From Paenibacillus silvae (GTDB taxonomy: Bacteria > Bacillota > Bacilli > Paenibacillales > Paenibacillaceae), in contig NZ_BMFU01000002.1 in the NCBI RefSeq assembly GCF_014639235.1, forward strand, positions 886,361 through 950,360: a stretch of DNA of 64,000 bases. The letters run 5' to 3'. The notes beneath the pieces are model-generated. The model had not been told where the DNA came from. It saw nothing but the letters and a program-made list of their open reading frames with translations, and did not search any database. The translations under genes and the position numbers were made by a program. Shown piece by piece: positions 9,642-17,999 of this stretch. Numbering within the stretch: position 1 is the stretch's first letter; every line of letters starts with the position of its first letter.

Positions 9642-10478
9642 ATGCATCATCAAACGCTGCTTGCCAATTACTTATCCAACCTTCAGGTTGAACTGTTTAT
9701 GGTGAACTACAACCTCTGTGGACCGGACTGGAAAGATCTCGACTATACGCCAGACTATAGCAAGTTGTACTGGATTTGCGAGGGTGAAGGCTGGCTCAGG
9801 ATCGGTGATCAGGAGTACTACCCCAAGCCCGGGCAGCTCTTTCTGATGCCAGAGGGGGTGAAGCAGTCTTATTCCTCGATCAGTGATGAGCCTTTTCTCA
9901 AATACTGGTGTCATTTTTCGGCCAAGGTTGGAGGCATTAATCTGTTTCAGATTCTCAGGTTCCCGCATTTTGTAGAGGTGAATCAGCCTGCACTGTTCGA
10001 GGACACGTTCAAAAGCGTGCTGGCGTATGCGAATTCAGGCGAGGTTTATGCTCATATGATGGCCAAAAGCAAACTGACGGAACTGCTCTCCTATTACATC
10101 ATGAGCCTCGATCTGGAGCAGATCACATATTTGAACGTGCCCGTAGTAGAAAAGCTTTCGACCGTGCTCACCTATATTGACACCAATATCGAAGATAACA
10201 TGTCGGTTCAGGATTTGGCTCAGATGCTGCATATGCATCCGAACTATTTCATTCGTTTTTTCAAACAGCAGGTCGGCATGCCGCCTATACATTACATTAC
10301 CAGCAAAAAAATAGATAAAGCCAAAGAGATGCTTCGCTGCACCTCTCTGACCATGACTCATATAGCCGATAATCTGGGATTCAGCGATTCTTATTACTTT
10401 TCGAGACAATTCAAGAAACATACCGGGTTGAATCCGACCGAATACCGCAAGCAAATGACAGTTAACACTGCTACGTGA
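9642..10478 (+). CDS. AraC-family transcriptional regulator
   Basis: 278 aa. An N-terminal cupin-like sensor domain (about 1-150, including the GQLFLMPEGV turn) precedes a C-terminal AraC double helix-turn-helix (about 170-275, ending HTGLNPTEYRKQ). I start at the ATG at 9642, which has GGGAGAGG five bases upstream; the earlier in-frame ATG at 9609 lacks an SD. Divergent to the GH29 fucosidase gene, so it probably activates that gene in response to a sugar; this is inferred from position only. Confidence 0.85.
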   Translation: MHHQTLLANYLSNLQVELFMVNYNLCGPDWKDLDYTPDYSKLYWICEGEGWLRIGDQEYYPKPGQLFLMPEGVKQSYSSISDEPFLKYWCHFSAKVGGINLFQILRFPHFVEVNQPALFEDTFKSVLAYANSGEVYAHMMAKSKLTELLSYYIMSLDLEQITYLNVPVVEKLSTVLTYIDTNIEDNMSVQDLAQMLHMHPNYFIRFFKQQVGMPPIHYITSKKIDKAKEMLRCTSLTMTHIADNLGFSDSYYFSRQFKKHTGLNPTEYRKQMTVNTAT

Positions 10479-10572
10479 AATAAAATGATTTTATTATACA
10501 AAAGCTTCCCATTCGTTTCAATTATGGATTAAACTGGAGAGGTATTCACTTTTCAAGAAAGGAGGTTAGGGT

Positions 10573-10713
10573 ATGCGTAAAAAAATGCTGCTGCTCCTTG
10601 TGGCCATGTTTGTAGTCTCTTCGTTCTCCGCCGCCTTGGCTTCGGCTGCATCATCAGACAACGGATATAGTTTGCTCTCTGATCGAGAGACCGGAACCGT
10701 TAAACCTAGATGA
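10573..10713 (+). CDS. 46-residue secreted micro-peptide, unknown
   Basis: ATG preceded by a strong SD (AAAGGAGG, seven-base spacing). The product begins MRKKMLLLLVAMFVV and has a classical signal peptide with likely cleavage after ALASA (residue 25); the mature part is only about 21 residues and ends in TVKPR. It lies 95 bp after the AraC gene on the same strand. Size and layout recall exported signalling pro-peptides of Firmicutes, but no Rap/Rgg/PlcR-type receptor is next to it, so function is not assigned. Confidence 0.6.
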   Translation: MRKKMLLLLVAMFVVSSFSAALASAASSDNGYSLLSDRETGTVKPR

Positions 10714-10794
10714 TTACTGCCCTGCAAAACCGATAACCATCTTGAGACATACATAACTTAGACAATCGTTACTGCTCTCAATTCAAATGAATGT

Positions 10795-10829
10795 AAAACA
10801 ACCTCCTGAGGTCTGTTCAGGAGGTTGTT
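10795..10829 (-). terminator. terminator of DUF3817 gene
   Basis: An 11-bp perfect stem CAACCTCCTGA/TCAGGAGGTTG with a seven-base loop; on the minus strand a TTTT tract follows. It sits about 15 bp beyond the DUF3817 stop and may also serve the micro-peptide from the other side. Confidence 0.8.
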
Positions 10830-10843
10830 CAAAATGAACATAA

Positions 10844-11137
10844 CTATTGCCATTCTCTCTTACGAAGATAGGACTCAAAAATGAATGTTCCAAAAGGAAG
10901 TAATCCTGCCGCTACCCCCATGATCCAGTTCGATGCCTTCCAACGTTTGACAAGTCCGAGATGTGCAAGTGCAATAAGATATAGTGGAAATAAAATACCG
11001 TGAATCATACCGAGAACGGCTACAGCTGAAGAGATATCAGCAAAATATTTCAGTGGCATGGCTATACATATGAGCAGCAGCAGTGATACTCCCTCCCATA
11101 TTCCCGCAATTCTGAACCGGCCTGTTATTGTGTTCAT
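10844..11137 (-). CDS. DUF3817 family membrane protein
   Basis: About 97 aa with three predicted membrane helices (GIWEGVSLLLLICIAMPLKY, an AVLGMIHGILFPLYLIAL helix, and WIMGVAAGLLPFGTFIFE). The IWEGVSLLLL start, MIHG turn and PFGTFIFE ending are the signature of DUF3817, a small inner-membrane family of unknown function. The ATG at 11137 has AAAGGTG twelve bases upstream; an in-frame GTG at 11152 is possible. Single gene between a terminator and 195 bp of featureless DNA. Confidence 0.8.
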   Translation of the reverse strand: MNTITGRFRIAGIWEGVSLLLLICIAMPLKYFADISSAVAVLGMIHGILFPLYLIALAHLGLVKRWKASNWIMGVAAGLLPFGTFIFESYLRKREWQ

Positions 11138-11347
11138 TCGTTTTGTTCTCACCTTTCCGCAGCCTTGTTTGTGAAATATGTAACTTATAACATGACGCTT
11201 TACAACGCTGTATTACAACATACACAACGTATGTAAGCTCTTTCTAAGTATAAGGCATGACCTTGAATTCGTTTTACTTCAAATTTGAATAATTATTGAA
11301 CTGACAGAATGCATTGAGCAAAGCCTCTTCGCTCTCGTTCCATGCTC

Positions 11348-12322
11348 TTATGTCGTTTTGCGTTCAATCAATCGATAATCCAGCGCTTTAGGCATCAGCT
11401 CGAGCTCCTCCTTGCCCAGCACTCTCCATAGATGGTAGAAAGCCTGCTTTGCTTGCTCTGCAATCGGATTATGAATCGTCGTTAATTCCAGCACGCATGA
11501 CAATTCCGTATCATCAAAACCGACAATAGCAAGCTGTTCTGGAACCCGAATATGCTGTCTGCGCGCCTCGCTCAGAATGCCTATAGCTGCGTAATCATTG
11601 GAACATAGCACGGCCTGCGGCATCTCTCCCTGCTCCATCATGTGACGCAAGGCAGCTTCACCGTCTGAAGAAGTAAACACGGAATACTGATAAGCTTCTC
11701 TCCAAACGGGTAAACCGTGGCTGTTCATAAACGCTTCATAAGCTTCACGGCGACTATGTGTATTCAGACTGCCAATTCGACCAAACACATTGGCAATGCG
11801 AGTGTAACCTCTGGATACCAGGTGCTCCAGCGCGAGCCTGTACCCTTGAGCCTGATCCATCGCAACCGAGGGGATGTCGTCATTTGCCATCCGCTGCCAC
11901 GATATAATCGGTCCATAATGCATATAACTCTTCAATTCACGCGGATCGTTAACACAGGTTACGATAAGCAGACCATCCACCCGTTTACTCCGCAAATCCT
12001 CAAAGGCTTGCATCTCCGTCTGTTTATCACTGCGGGACATGTACACAATGGTTTGAAAACCGTAGTCCATCGCCGTATCCATAAACTGGTTAATAAAGGT
12101 TAAACTAAGTTCGTCAATCATCGCCGTAACGATGCCAATCTGCTTGGTCTGTCCAGTAGACAGCGAAACTGCATTGCGATTCGGAATATAATCCAGTTCA
12201 TTCATAATTTCGGTAATGATACGTCTCGCTTCATCGCTAACATGAGGTGAGCGGTTGATTACACGGGATACCGTCGCTCTGGAATAGCCGGAGCGCTTCA
12301 TAATTTCATCAAATTTGGACAT
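11348..12322 (-). CDS. LacI-family repressor of the adjacent GH1 gene
   Basis: 324 aa. Residues 1-56 are a LacI helix-turn-helix plus hinge (SGYSRATVSRVINRSPHVSDEAR, IPNRNAVSL), residues about 60-320 the periplasmic-binding-like effector domain (VLCSNDYAAIGIL, GFDDTEL). Divergently transcribed from the GH1 6-phospho-beta-glucosidase; a perfect LacI-type operator lies inside that gene's promoter. The likely inducer is a phosphorylated or free beta-glucoside. Inferred role: local repressor of the GH1 gene, and probably of itself. Confidence 0.88.
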   Translation of the reverse strand: MSKFDEIMKRSGYSRATVSRVINRSPHVSDEARRIITEIMNELDYIPNRNAVSLSTGQTKQIGIVTAMIDELSLTFINQFMDTAMDYGFQTIVYMSRSDKQTEMQAFEDLRSKRVDGLLIVTCVNDPRELKSYMHYGPIISWQRMANDDIPSVAMDQAQGYRLALEHLVSRGYTRIANVFGRIGSLNTHSRREAYEAFMNSHGLPVWREAYQYSVFTSSDGEAALRHMMEQGEMPQAVLCSNDYAAIGILSEARRQHIRVPEQLAIVGFDDTELSCVLELTTIHNPIAEQAKQAFYHLWRVLGKEELELMPKALDYRLIERKTT

Positions 12323-12391
12323 GCCGATGCTCCTTTTCTACCTACAAACTCCTATAACTAGTATGCCTGAACTGCGCTGCAAAAGTAAAAC

Positions 12392-12420
12392 TTGACGTGT
12401 AACCCGTTACAACGTTTAAG
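12392..12420 (+). promoter_or_regulatory. sigma-A promoter with LacI operator in the spacer
   Basis: -35 TTGACG (12392-12397), 17-bp spacer, -10 TTTAAG (12415-12420). The spacer opens with the palindrome TGTAACCCGTTACA (12398-12411; TGTAAC/GTTACA arms). A repressor bound there would block polymerase directly. It faces the GH1 gene at 12488. Confidence 0.75.
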
Positions 12421-12487
12421 CTTTTTCTGACAGGACGATTACACTTTTTTCGTCCAACAATGATCATTATGAAATGGAGCGATATAC

Positions 12488-13921
12488 ATGAGCAAATCAT
12501 CAGTTCAAGCCTATTCATTTCCCGAAAATTTTCTTTGGGGCGGCGCTATTGCTGCAAACCAGGCAGAAGGTGCTTATAATCAGGGAGGCAAAGGCCTGTC
12601 CACACAAGACGTAGCTCCCAAAGGAGTTATGGGCCCAATTACGGAAGAACCTACAGCAGACAACATGAAGCTGATCGGCATTGATCTGTATCACCGTTAC
12701 AAGGAAGATGTGAAGCTGTTTGCGGAGATGGGTTTCAAAGTATTCCGTACCTCTATCGCCTGGTCCCGTATTTTCCCGAAAGGTGACGAGCTGGAGCCGA
12801 ATGAGGAAGGCTTGCAATTTTACGACAATCTGTTTGATGAATGTCTTAAATACGGCATTGAACCTCTTGTTACATTATCTCACTATGAGACACCTCTACA
12901 TCTTGCTAAAGAGTACGACGGTTGGGTGAACCGGAAGATGATCGGGTTCTATGAGCGCTATGCGACGACCGTTTTTAATCGTTACAAAAACAAAGTGAAA
13001 TACTGGCTTACGTTTAACGAGATCAACTCCATTCTTGAATTTCCGTTCATGAGCGGCGGGATTTATACCCCTAAGGAGAAGCTGAGCAAGCAGCACCTGT
13101 ATCAGGCCATTCACCACGAGCTGGTGGCAAGTGCATCAGCCGTTAAGCTGTGTCATGAGATTATCCCGGATGCCCAGATCGGATGTATGATTTTAAGTAT
13201 GCCAACCTACCCATTGACTCCGAACCCTGACGATGTGATCAAGGTTATGGAATATGAGCACAGCAACTATTTCTTTGGTGATATGCATGTGCGCGGCCGT
13301 TACCCTGGATATATGAAACGTTATTTCCGTGAGAACGGCATTGAAATTCATATGGAGCCAGGCGATCAGGAAACACTGCTCAGCACAGTGGATTTCATCT
13401 CCTTCAGCTATTACATGAGCACGTGTCAGACAGCCGATCCTGCCAAACAGATCGCTGGTGAAGGCAATCTGATCGGCGGTGTACCGAACCCGTACTTGCC
13501 TGCTAGTGAGTGGGGCTGGCAGATTGACCCGCAAGGACTGCGTTATGTCCTGAATATGTTCTATGACCGTTACCAGAAGCCGCTATTTATCGTTGAAAAT
13601 GGTCTTGGCGCTGTCGACGAATTGATTACAGGTGCTGACGGCGAAAAAACCGTAGAGGACGACTACCGCATTCAATATCTGAACGACCATCTGGTTCAGG
13701 TTGGTGAAGCATTGGAAGACGGCGTGGATATCATGGGTTACACTTCATGGGGCTGTATTGATGTCGTAAGTGCCTCCTCCGCTCAATTGAAAAAGCGGTA
13801 CGGCTTTATCTATGTTGACCGCCATGATGATGGCTCAGGCACGTTGGAGCGTTACCGCAAAAAATCCTTCCACTGGTACAAAGAGATTATCGCCAGCAAT
13901 GGAAAAAGCCTGAAGCGTTAA
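12488..13921 (+). CDS. 6-phospho-beta-glucosidase (GH1)
   Basis: 477 aa, cytoplasmic, GH1 fold. The acid/base Glu is in TFNEINS (about residue 178) and the nucleophile in FIVENGLGA (about 377). The loop SSAQLKKRYGFIYVD holds the Ser-x6-Lys-x-Tyr phosphate-binding pattern of phospho-glycosidases, so the substrate should be a PTS-imported 6-phospho-beta-glucoside rather than a free sugar. SD GGAGCG seven bases before the ATG. Monocistronic behind a LacI-controlled promoter. It is a paralogue of the GH1 gene at 49896-51338; no permease is adjacent, so it probably relies on a permease encoded elsewhere. Confidence 0.92.
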   Translation: MSKSSVQAYSFPENFLWGGAIAANQAEGAYNQGGKGLSTQDVAPKGVMGPITEEPTADNMKLIGIDLYHRYKEDVKLFAEMGFKVFRTSIAWSRIFPKGDELEPNEEGLQFYDNLFDECLKYGIEPLVTLSHYETPLHLAKEYDGWVNRKMIGFYERYATTVFNRYKNKVKYWLTFNEINSILEFPFMSGGIYTPKEKLSKQHLYQAIHHELVASASAVKLCHEIIPDAQIGCMILSMPTYPLTPNPDDVIKVMEYEHSNYFFGDMHVRGRYPGYMKRYFRENGIEIHMEPGDQETLLSTVDFISFSYYMSTCQTADPAKQIAGEGNLIGGVPNPYLPASEWGWQIDPQGLRYVLNMFYDRYQKPLFIVENGLGAVDELITGADGEKTVEDDYRIQYLNDHLVQVGEALEDGVDIMGYTSWGCIDVVSASSAQLKKRYGFIYVDRHDDGSGTLERYRKKSFHWYKEIIASNGKSLKR

Positions 13922-13940
13922 GCTTCAAGGCTGAAGTTAG

Positions 13941-14034
13941 AGACCTTCTTACGGAAGCGAAGAGTCAGGAACAGCTGTGATAGCTCATTGTCACAGCAAC
14001 CTTGACAACGTCTTCCGTTGGAGGGTCTTTTTTT
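13941..14034 (+). terminator. long compound terminator hairpin after GH1
   Basis: Outer arms AGACC...CGGAAG and CTTCCG...GGTCT enclose an inner stem GCTGTGA/TCACAGC flanked by GTCA/TGAC; seven Ts follow on the plus strand. The stem is interrupted but spans about 85 bp, much longer than a usual terminator. It also separates GH1 from the convergent MFS gene. Confidence 0.75.
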
Positions 14035-14048
14035 CTATGCTAAATCAA

Positions 14049-15212
14049 TCAGGCCACAGCATGAACATGTTTTTCTTTCATGTTGACTGCTACAAGGGCA
14101 GAACCAAGTCCGACACACACAAGGATTGAGCCAACCCATCCCGTATTCATAATGGAGGAGTGATCAATGACAAGCCCTCCGATATAGGTTCCCAGCGCGA
14201 TCCCCGCGTGAGCAATACCTGAGTTGGTGCTAATCAGAATTTCCGAGGTTTCCGGTGACGTCTTGATGATCAGACTGTTCTGCACAGGAGTTACCGTCCA
14301 GCTCAGCGCTCCCCATATACTTAACAGCAGCAGAAAAGCAATCAAAGGCAGTCCGGTGCTAAACGGAATTACAGCCATACTGATCATGAAAGGAATGAGC
14401 ACCATCACAATCGCTTTGGCTGGATGCAGACGATCCGATAACAGGCCACCCATTCCGCCTCCTGCAACAGCGGCAAGCCCAAACATCATGTAGATCAAGG
14501 TAATCGCCGTTGGACTGGCACCTATGGTCGCCTGAAGAAAGGGTGTGAAGTATGCATATAAAGTCAAATGGCCTGCCAATACAAGCAAAGTAGTGATATG
14601 AATAGCCAGCATTTTCGGATTCCATAACGCCTTGAGCTGATTTTGAAGGCTCACCGCTGGAGCAGGCTGTACACGATTCATCGCCACACCAATGGCTGCC
14701 ATCACCAATACAGTCAGAATGGCAATCAGCATAAACACCTCGCGCCAGCCGAGTGCGTTGCCTACAAAGATGCCAATGGGCACACCAAGAATCAGTGATG
14801 CACTTCCTCCCATTGTAATTGTGCCAACCGCACGCCCTTTATACTCGGGTTCCACGATGCGGGAGGCTAACGTTAGAGATAGCACAAAAATCAGTGAGCC
14901 TGCTGCAGCTCCCAGCATTCGTCCAGCCATCAACATGTAAAAGTTCAGGCTAAAAGCAGAGATCAGATTACTGATCAGAAACACAAGCAGCGTGTACATA
15001 TATACTTTTTTACGTTCGAAACGTGCCGTCACATTGAGCAGAATAGGAGCGGACAACGCATAGACCAGAGAAAAGATTGAAATTAAATATCCGGCCTTCG
15101 CCAGGGACAAATGCAGATCCGTTGCGATCAGGTCCAGAATGCCGCCCAGAATCAGTTCAACCGTGCCGACAACAAAGGCCGCAATTGCCAAAACATATAC
15201 CTTTTTATTCAT
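14049..15212 (-). CDS. MFS efflux transporter (AraJ/YdhP-type)
   Basis: 387 aa, 12 predicted membrane helices. It has the short DHA1-type layout: VELILGGILDLIATDLHLSLAKAGYLIS in helix 1-2, an RMLGAAAGSLIFVLSLTLA helix 4, and the SDRLHPAKA loop. Such pumps export sugars, nucleosides or drugs; the substrate is not readable. I start at 15212, which has GGGGG ten bases upstream, not at an upstream ATG that would add 37 unlikely residues. The gene follows the TrmB-type regulator on the same strand, but a terminator lies between them, so it has its own promoter; an imperfect palindrome at 15234-15253 is a candidate operator. Confidence 0.85.
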   Translation of the reverse strand: MNKKVYVLAIAAFVVGTVELILGGILDLIATDLHLSLAKAGYLISIFSLVYALSAPILLNVTARFERKKVYMYTLLVFLISNLISAFSLNFYMLMAGRMLGAAAGSLIFVLSLTLASRIVEPEYKGRAVGTITMGGSASLILGVPIGIFVGNALGWREVFMLIAILTVLVMAAIGVAMNRVQPAPAVSLQNQLKALWNPKMLAIHITTLLVLAGHLTLYAYFTPFLQATIGASPTAITLIYMMFGLAAVAGGGMGGLLSDRLHPAKAIVMVLIPFMISMAVIPFSTGLPLIAFLLLLSIWGALSWTVTPVQNSLIIKTSPETSEILISTNSGIAHAGIALGTYIGGLVIDHSSIMNTGWVGSILVCVGLGSALVAVNMKEKHVHAVA

Positions 15213-15233
15213 TGCTTCGAATCCCCCTAACAA

Positions 15234-15253
15234 GTTACAACTACGATAGTAAC
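15234..15253. promoter_or_regulatory. imperfect palindrome upstream of MFS gene
   Basis: GTTAC...TA CGA TA...GTAAC arms around a short centre, 20 bp before the MFS start codon. Plausible binding site for the neighbouring TrmB-type regulator, by position only. Confidence 0.35.
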
Positions 15254-15303
15254 CTATAGAGAAAGAAAGATCAATGTATAATTTCAATCTTTTTAAAATA
15301 CAA

Positions 15304-15334
15304 AGAAAAAAACTATTCTGCAAGAGAATAGTTT
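15304..15334 (-). terminator. terminator of TrmB-type regulator
   Basis: Perfect 10-bp stem AAACTATTCT/AGAATAGTTT with a five-base loop and a T-run on the minus strand, starting directly after the regulator stop codon (15336). Confidence 0.85.
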
Positions 15335-15335
15335 G

Positions 15336-16088
15336 CTAATAGATTAGTCTGGTGAGCAGGCGTTCAATTTCTTCATCCTGCAGCAGCTGTTCCCCGTATT
15401 TTTTCGTAATCTGTGTCAAGGCCACATCATGATAAAAATAATCGGTCATTGCTTTGACAATCGGCTTGGACATCGTTTTGATTGCTTTCCACGATTCATG
15501 TTCTACACCGGCAAACAGCAGATACGTGTGATCCACAATCAGCAGCTGTGAGGGCTCAGGGGCATCAAGCAGCGGGATCAGTGAATATTTGCGAGTGAGA
15601 GAGCTTTCCAGGCCGCCCACGGCAAGCACTTCTACATACACTCCCTGTCTCTCCTTCTGCTCCAGCAGCTCGCGGTATCTCTCCATCCTCTCGTTCCAGG
15701 CCAGAAAAAGAATCGACGAATCGGCCTCTTCAATGAGCTGCTCGATGTTTGAAGCGATGGAGGACTCGTCCTTTAATGTCCAGATATGTTCATCAGTGAA
15801 CGTTCGCTTGATTTTGTATTGTTTCAAGGCTTCAATATCGTTATCAAAATCCGTCTTGATTTTATGAATGACGGTCTGCAGATCAACCGCCATATACAAT
15901 TTCTTCTTTCCATCCATCGTTGTCAGCACGATGCCCTTATCTATTAACCGATTAAGCACTTCATAAATTTTGGCCTTGGGTACATTGGAGGCTGCTACAA
16001 TCGTTGTTGCATCAAGCGGCTCGTCCTGCGCCATTATAGCCTCATAGACCTGACTTTCATATTGGGTAAAACCGAATTTTTGCAGCAT
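15336..16088 (-). CDS. TrmB-family transcriptional regulator
   Basis: 250 aa from the ATG at 16088. Residues 1-70 are a TrmB winged helix (LQKFGFTQYESQVYEAIM, ATTIVAASNVPKAKIYEVLNRLIDKGI) and the rest a PLD-like sensor domain (SSILFLAWNERMERYRELL). The longest reading frame starts at 16136, but its first nine codons lie in foldback-repeat sequence, so those residues are unlikely to be ancestral. Neither ATG has a strong SD: the inner one has AAGGG 16 bases upstream, the outer one GGAG 12 bases upstream inside the repeat. It precedes an MFS pump and probably controls it in response to a sugar. Confidence 0.8.
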   Translation of the reverse strand: MLQKFGFTQYESQVYEAIMAQDEPLDATTIVAASNVPKAKIYEVLNRLIDKGIVLTTMDGKKKLYMAVDLQTVIHKIKTDFDNDIEALKQYKIKRTFTDEHIWTLKDESSIASNIEQLIEEADSSILFLAWNERMERYRELLEQKERQGVYVEVLAVGGLESSLTRKYSLIPLLDAPEPSQLLIVDHTYLLFAGVEHESWKAIKTMSKPIVKAMTDYFYHDVALTQITKKYGEQLLQDEEIERLLTRLIY

Positions 16089-16109
16089 ATGCAGTTCAAG
16101 ACGTCCCTT

Positions 16110-16301
16110 CTGTTTTTTTCTGTCCTCTCCGTTCATTTACACAATCCACTCCGATGACAGAACAACCTTCCAATCACTGTTATCCCCAGATTTTCTAGAT
16201 TCCCTTTTCAAAGGGAAAAATCCGGTGATAAAGGTGAACGCTCCGCTTTTTCAGGTTTTTTCTGTCCTCTCCGTTCACGTGTAAATGAATGGTTCAACTT
16301 A
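16110..16301. repeat. foldback repeat copy 2, with a fused partial right end
   Basis: 16136-16301 matches copy 1 closely (same arms, same central CCCTTTTCAAAGGG). Its left outer arm is missing; instead 16110-16135 repeats the element's own right-end block (TTTTTTCTGTCCTCTCCG) and joins directly at TTTACAC. This looks like two tandem or nested copies fused with loss of one body. The fused block is read as the N-terminus of the longest TrmB reading frame. Confidence 0.85.
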
Positions 16302-16423
16302 TCTAGTTTAATTTCCTCTGCGTTGGCTGTCCAGTTTGCCTGTGCACTCTCATAAAATGGCGTTCTCATGGTTATATTAGAACTGATTCACCTACTCGCT
16401 TTTTGGAAAGGAGCATACAACGG

Positions 16424-16552
16424 ATGGAAAGCACCCAGGAATTTGTGAAAAAGGTTAATGAAAATGCAGAGAAGGCTCGCCACAACAAAAACAACGGCAA
16501 GGGAACACCGGGTGACAAGCTCCCGAACAAGCAGCATTCCACGAACAAATAA
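16424..16552 (+). CDS. DUF4023 family small protein
   Basis: 42 residues starting MESTQEFVKKVNENAEKA and ending DKLPNKQHSTNK, with SD AAAGGAG eight bases upstream. The N-terminal xTxEFVxK block and C-terminal LPNKQHSTNK match my recollection of DUF4023, a tiny hydrophilic Bacillales family of unknown function. It is rich in Lys/Asn, with no membrane segment or signal peptide. Single gene with a shared hairpin terminator downstream. Confidence 0.8.
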   Translation: MESTQEFVKKVNENAEKARHNKNNGKGTPGDKLPNKQHSTNK

Positions 16553-16607
16553 ACATGTTGTAATCTTCATCCACGAAGTAACTTAAGTCAATTACCGTCT
16601 TCATTCA

Positions 16608-16655
16608 GACAAGATATGGTGCCTCTTCTTTGGTGAGTGTACCATATTTCTTGTC
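16608..16655. terminator. bidirectional terminator between DUF4023 and XRE genes
   Basis: Stem GACAAgaTATGGT / ACCATAtttCTTGTC with a 20-base loop, between two convergent genes. Loop is long and U-tracts are modest. Confidence 0.55.
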
Positions 16656-16710
16656 ATTCCAAGACTACATTTCTTGTTTTTCCAATACAACGTACTACAA
16701 GCCCTATTCC

Positions 16711-17268
16711 TTATGATTTTGAGTAGTAAATGACCATGCTTAATTGGTTGCTGCCTGACCCTCTATTAATATATGCATGCGGCTGATCTGCCTTGAAACG
16801 AATCGAATCCCCTTGCCGCAGCATGTATTCTGCTTCCCCTACTTTGATAGTTACTTCCCCTTTATATACGGTGATGAATTCCTCAGCTCCTTCCACATGC
16901 GGCTCCGCACTCAACGATGCCTTCTCATCCATCTCCATCATGTACATTTCAGAACGTCTTCCCTCTTCAAATGAAAAATGTGGATAAATCCGAATGCGTC
17001 CCTCATCCTCTTGCAGGACTTTGATATCCTCCCTCATGAGAACCGTTGCATCGGACTTCGGTTCATCAATTAAGGTCGTGAATGATATCTTCAACCCGTT
17101 CGCAATCTTCCATACGGTTGCGATGGACGGATTGGATTCCCCCCGCTCAATCTGACCAAGCATTGTTTTGCTTATACCTGACAATTCCGCTACCTTGTCC
17201 AGACTGAGTTTTCTGTGTTCCCTGATTAGTTTGAGGTTCCGAGCCAAAATCAAATTTATATTTTCCAT
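16711..17268 (-). CDS. XRE-family regulator with C-terminal cupin
   Basis: 185 aa. Residues 5-62 are a Cro/C1 helix-turn-helix (KLSLDKVAELSGISKTMLGQIERGESNPS), residues about 105-180 a cupin small-molecule sensor (SAEPHVEGAEEFITVYKGEVTI, RQGDSIRFKADQPHAYIN). I start at 17268, where GGGGTG lies seven bases upstream, rather than at 17283. Divergent from a LysE-type exporter with a palindrome between them; the pair reads as an amino-acid-sensing repressor and its exporter, inferred from arrangement. Confidence 0.87.
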   Translation of the reverse strand: MENINLILARNLKLIREHRKLSLDKVAELSGISKTMLGQIERGESNPSIATVWKIANGLKISFTTLIDEPKSDATVLMREDIKVLQEDEGRIRIYPHFSFEEGRRSEMYMMEMDEKASLSAEPHVEGAEEFITVYKGEVTIKVGEAEYMLRQGDSIRFKADQPHAYINRGSGSNQLSMVIYYSKS

Positions 17269-17303
17269 CAACAAACACCCCATTTACTCATTAACACACC
17301 ACT

Positions 17304-17321
17304 TGTGCTTTATATAGCACA
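17304..17321. promoter_or_regulatory. palindromic operator candidate between xre and lysE
   Basis: TGTGCT-TTATAT-AGCACA is a perfect 6-bp inverted repeat around a six-base AT centre, placed between the divergent XRE-cupin and LysE genes. Plausible binding site of the XRE protein. Confidence 0.55.
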
Positions 17322-17405
17322 TATTGTACAATTATAACAAACAAACGCTATAACGCACTTTTCGTACATTATAACATACATTTTCTATTCATCGAAGGAG
17401 GATAC

Positions 17406-17996
17406 ATGGATATCTTGGCTTTAATAACGTACGCCATCGTGGCTTCGTTTACACCGGGACCTAACAACATCATTTCCATGACACATGCAGGAAATCAGGG
17501 ATTCAGAAGCACGTTTCCTTTTATTAGCGGAGTTGCTGGCGGATGCTTTCTGATCATGATACTGTGCAGTTATTTCAACCTTGCTCTTTATCAATATATT
17601 CCTAAGATCACGCCGCTCTTGAATGGTTTCGGATTTATTTACATGCTCTATCTGGCTTTCATAATCCTGAAGAAAAATACGTCTACTGAGCGTGAGGACA
17701 TGAGCGAGCAAAGAAAGCATTTTTCCTTTTGGTCTGGATTCACCCTCCAGTTGATGAATCCCAAAGTCATCGTATACGGGCTTACAGCTTTATCGGTGTT
17801 TGTCCTGCCCCATACGCAGGCACAGCAGCAGTTCCTGCTATATTCAATTCTGCTCACATTGATTGGCATCAGTGCGAATCTTAGCTGGGCTTTGGGTGGA
17901 CATTTGCTTCAGCCATTTCTGTTAAAACACGAACGTGCTTTTCATATCTGCATGAGCCTGCTATTAATCTGTACTGCGATTTCTTTGATAAAATAA
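17406..17996 (+). CDS. LysE/RhtB-family amino-acid exporter
   Basis: 196 aa with six predicted helices. The opening FTPGPNNIISMTHAGNQGFRS is the LysE/RhtB family signature (TPGPN...), and GFTLQLMNPKVIVYGLTAL is the conserved middle block. Such proteins export amino acids or their derivatives across the membrane; the substrate is unknown. SD GGAGG four bases before the ATG. Divergent XRE-cupin regulator is the likely controller. Confidence 0.87.
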   Translation: MDILALITYAIVASFTPGPNNIISMTHAGNQGFRSTFPFISGVAGGCFLIMILCSYFNLALYQYIPKITPLLNGFGFIYMLYLAFIILKKNTSTEREDMSEQRKHFSFWSGFTLQLMNPKVIVYGLTALSVFVLPHTQAQQQFLLYSILLTLIGISANLSWALGGHLLQPFLLKHERAFHICMSLLLICTAISLIK

Positions 17997-17999
17997 AGC

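Noticed and set aside
12398..12411. TGTAACCCGTTACA as a CcpA cre site
   Set aside because: It lacks the central CG in the cre position; it is a better match to an ordinary LacI-type operator for the adjacent repressor.
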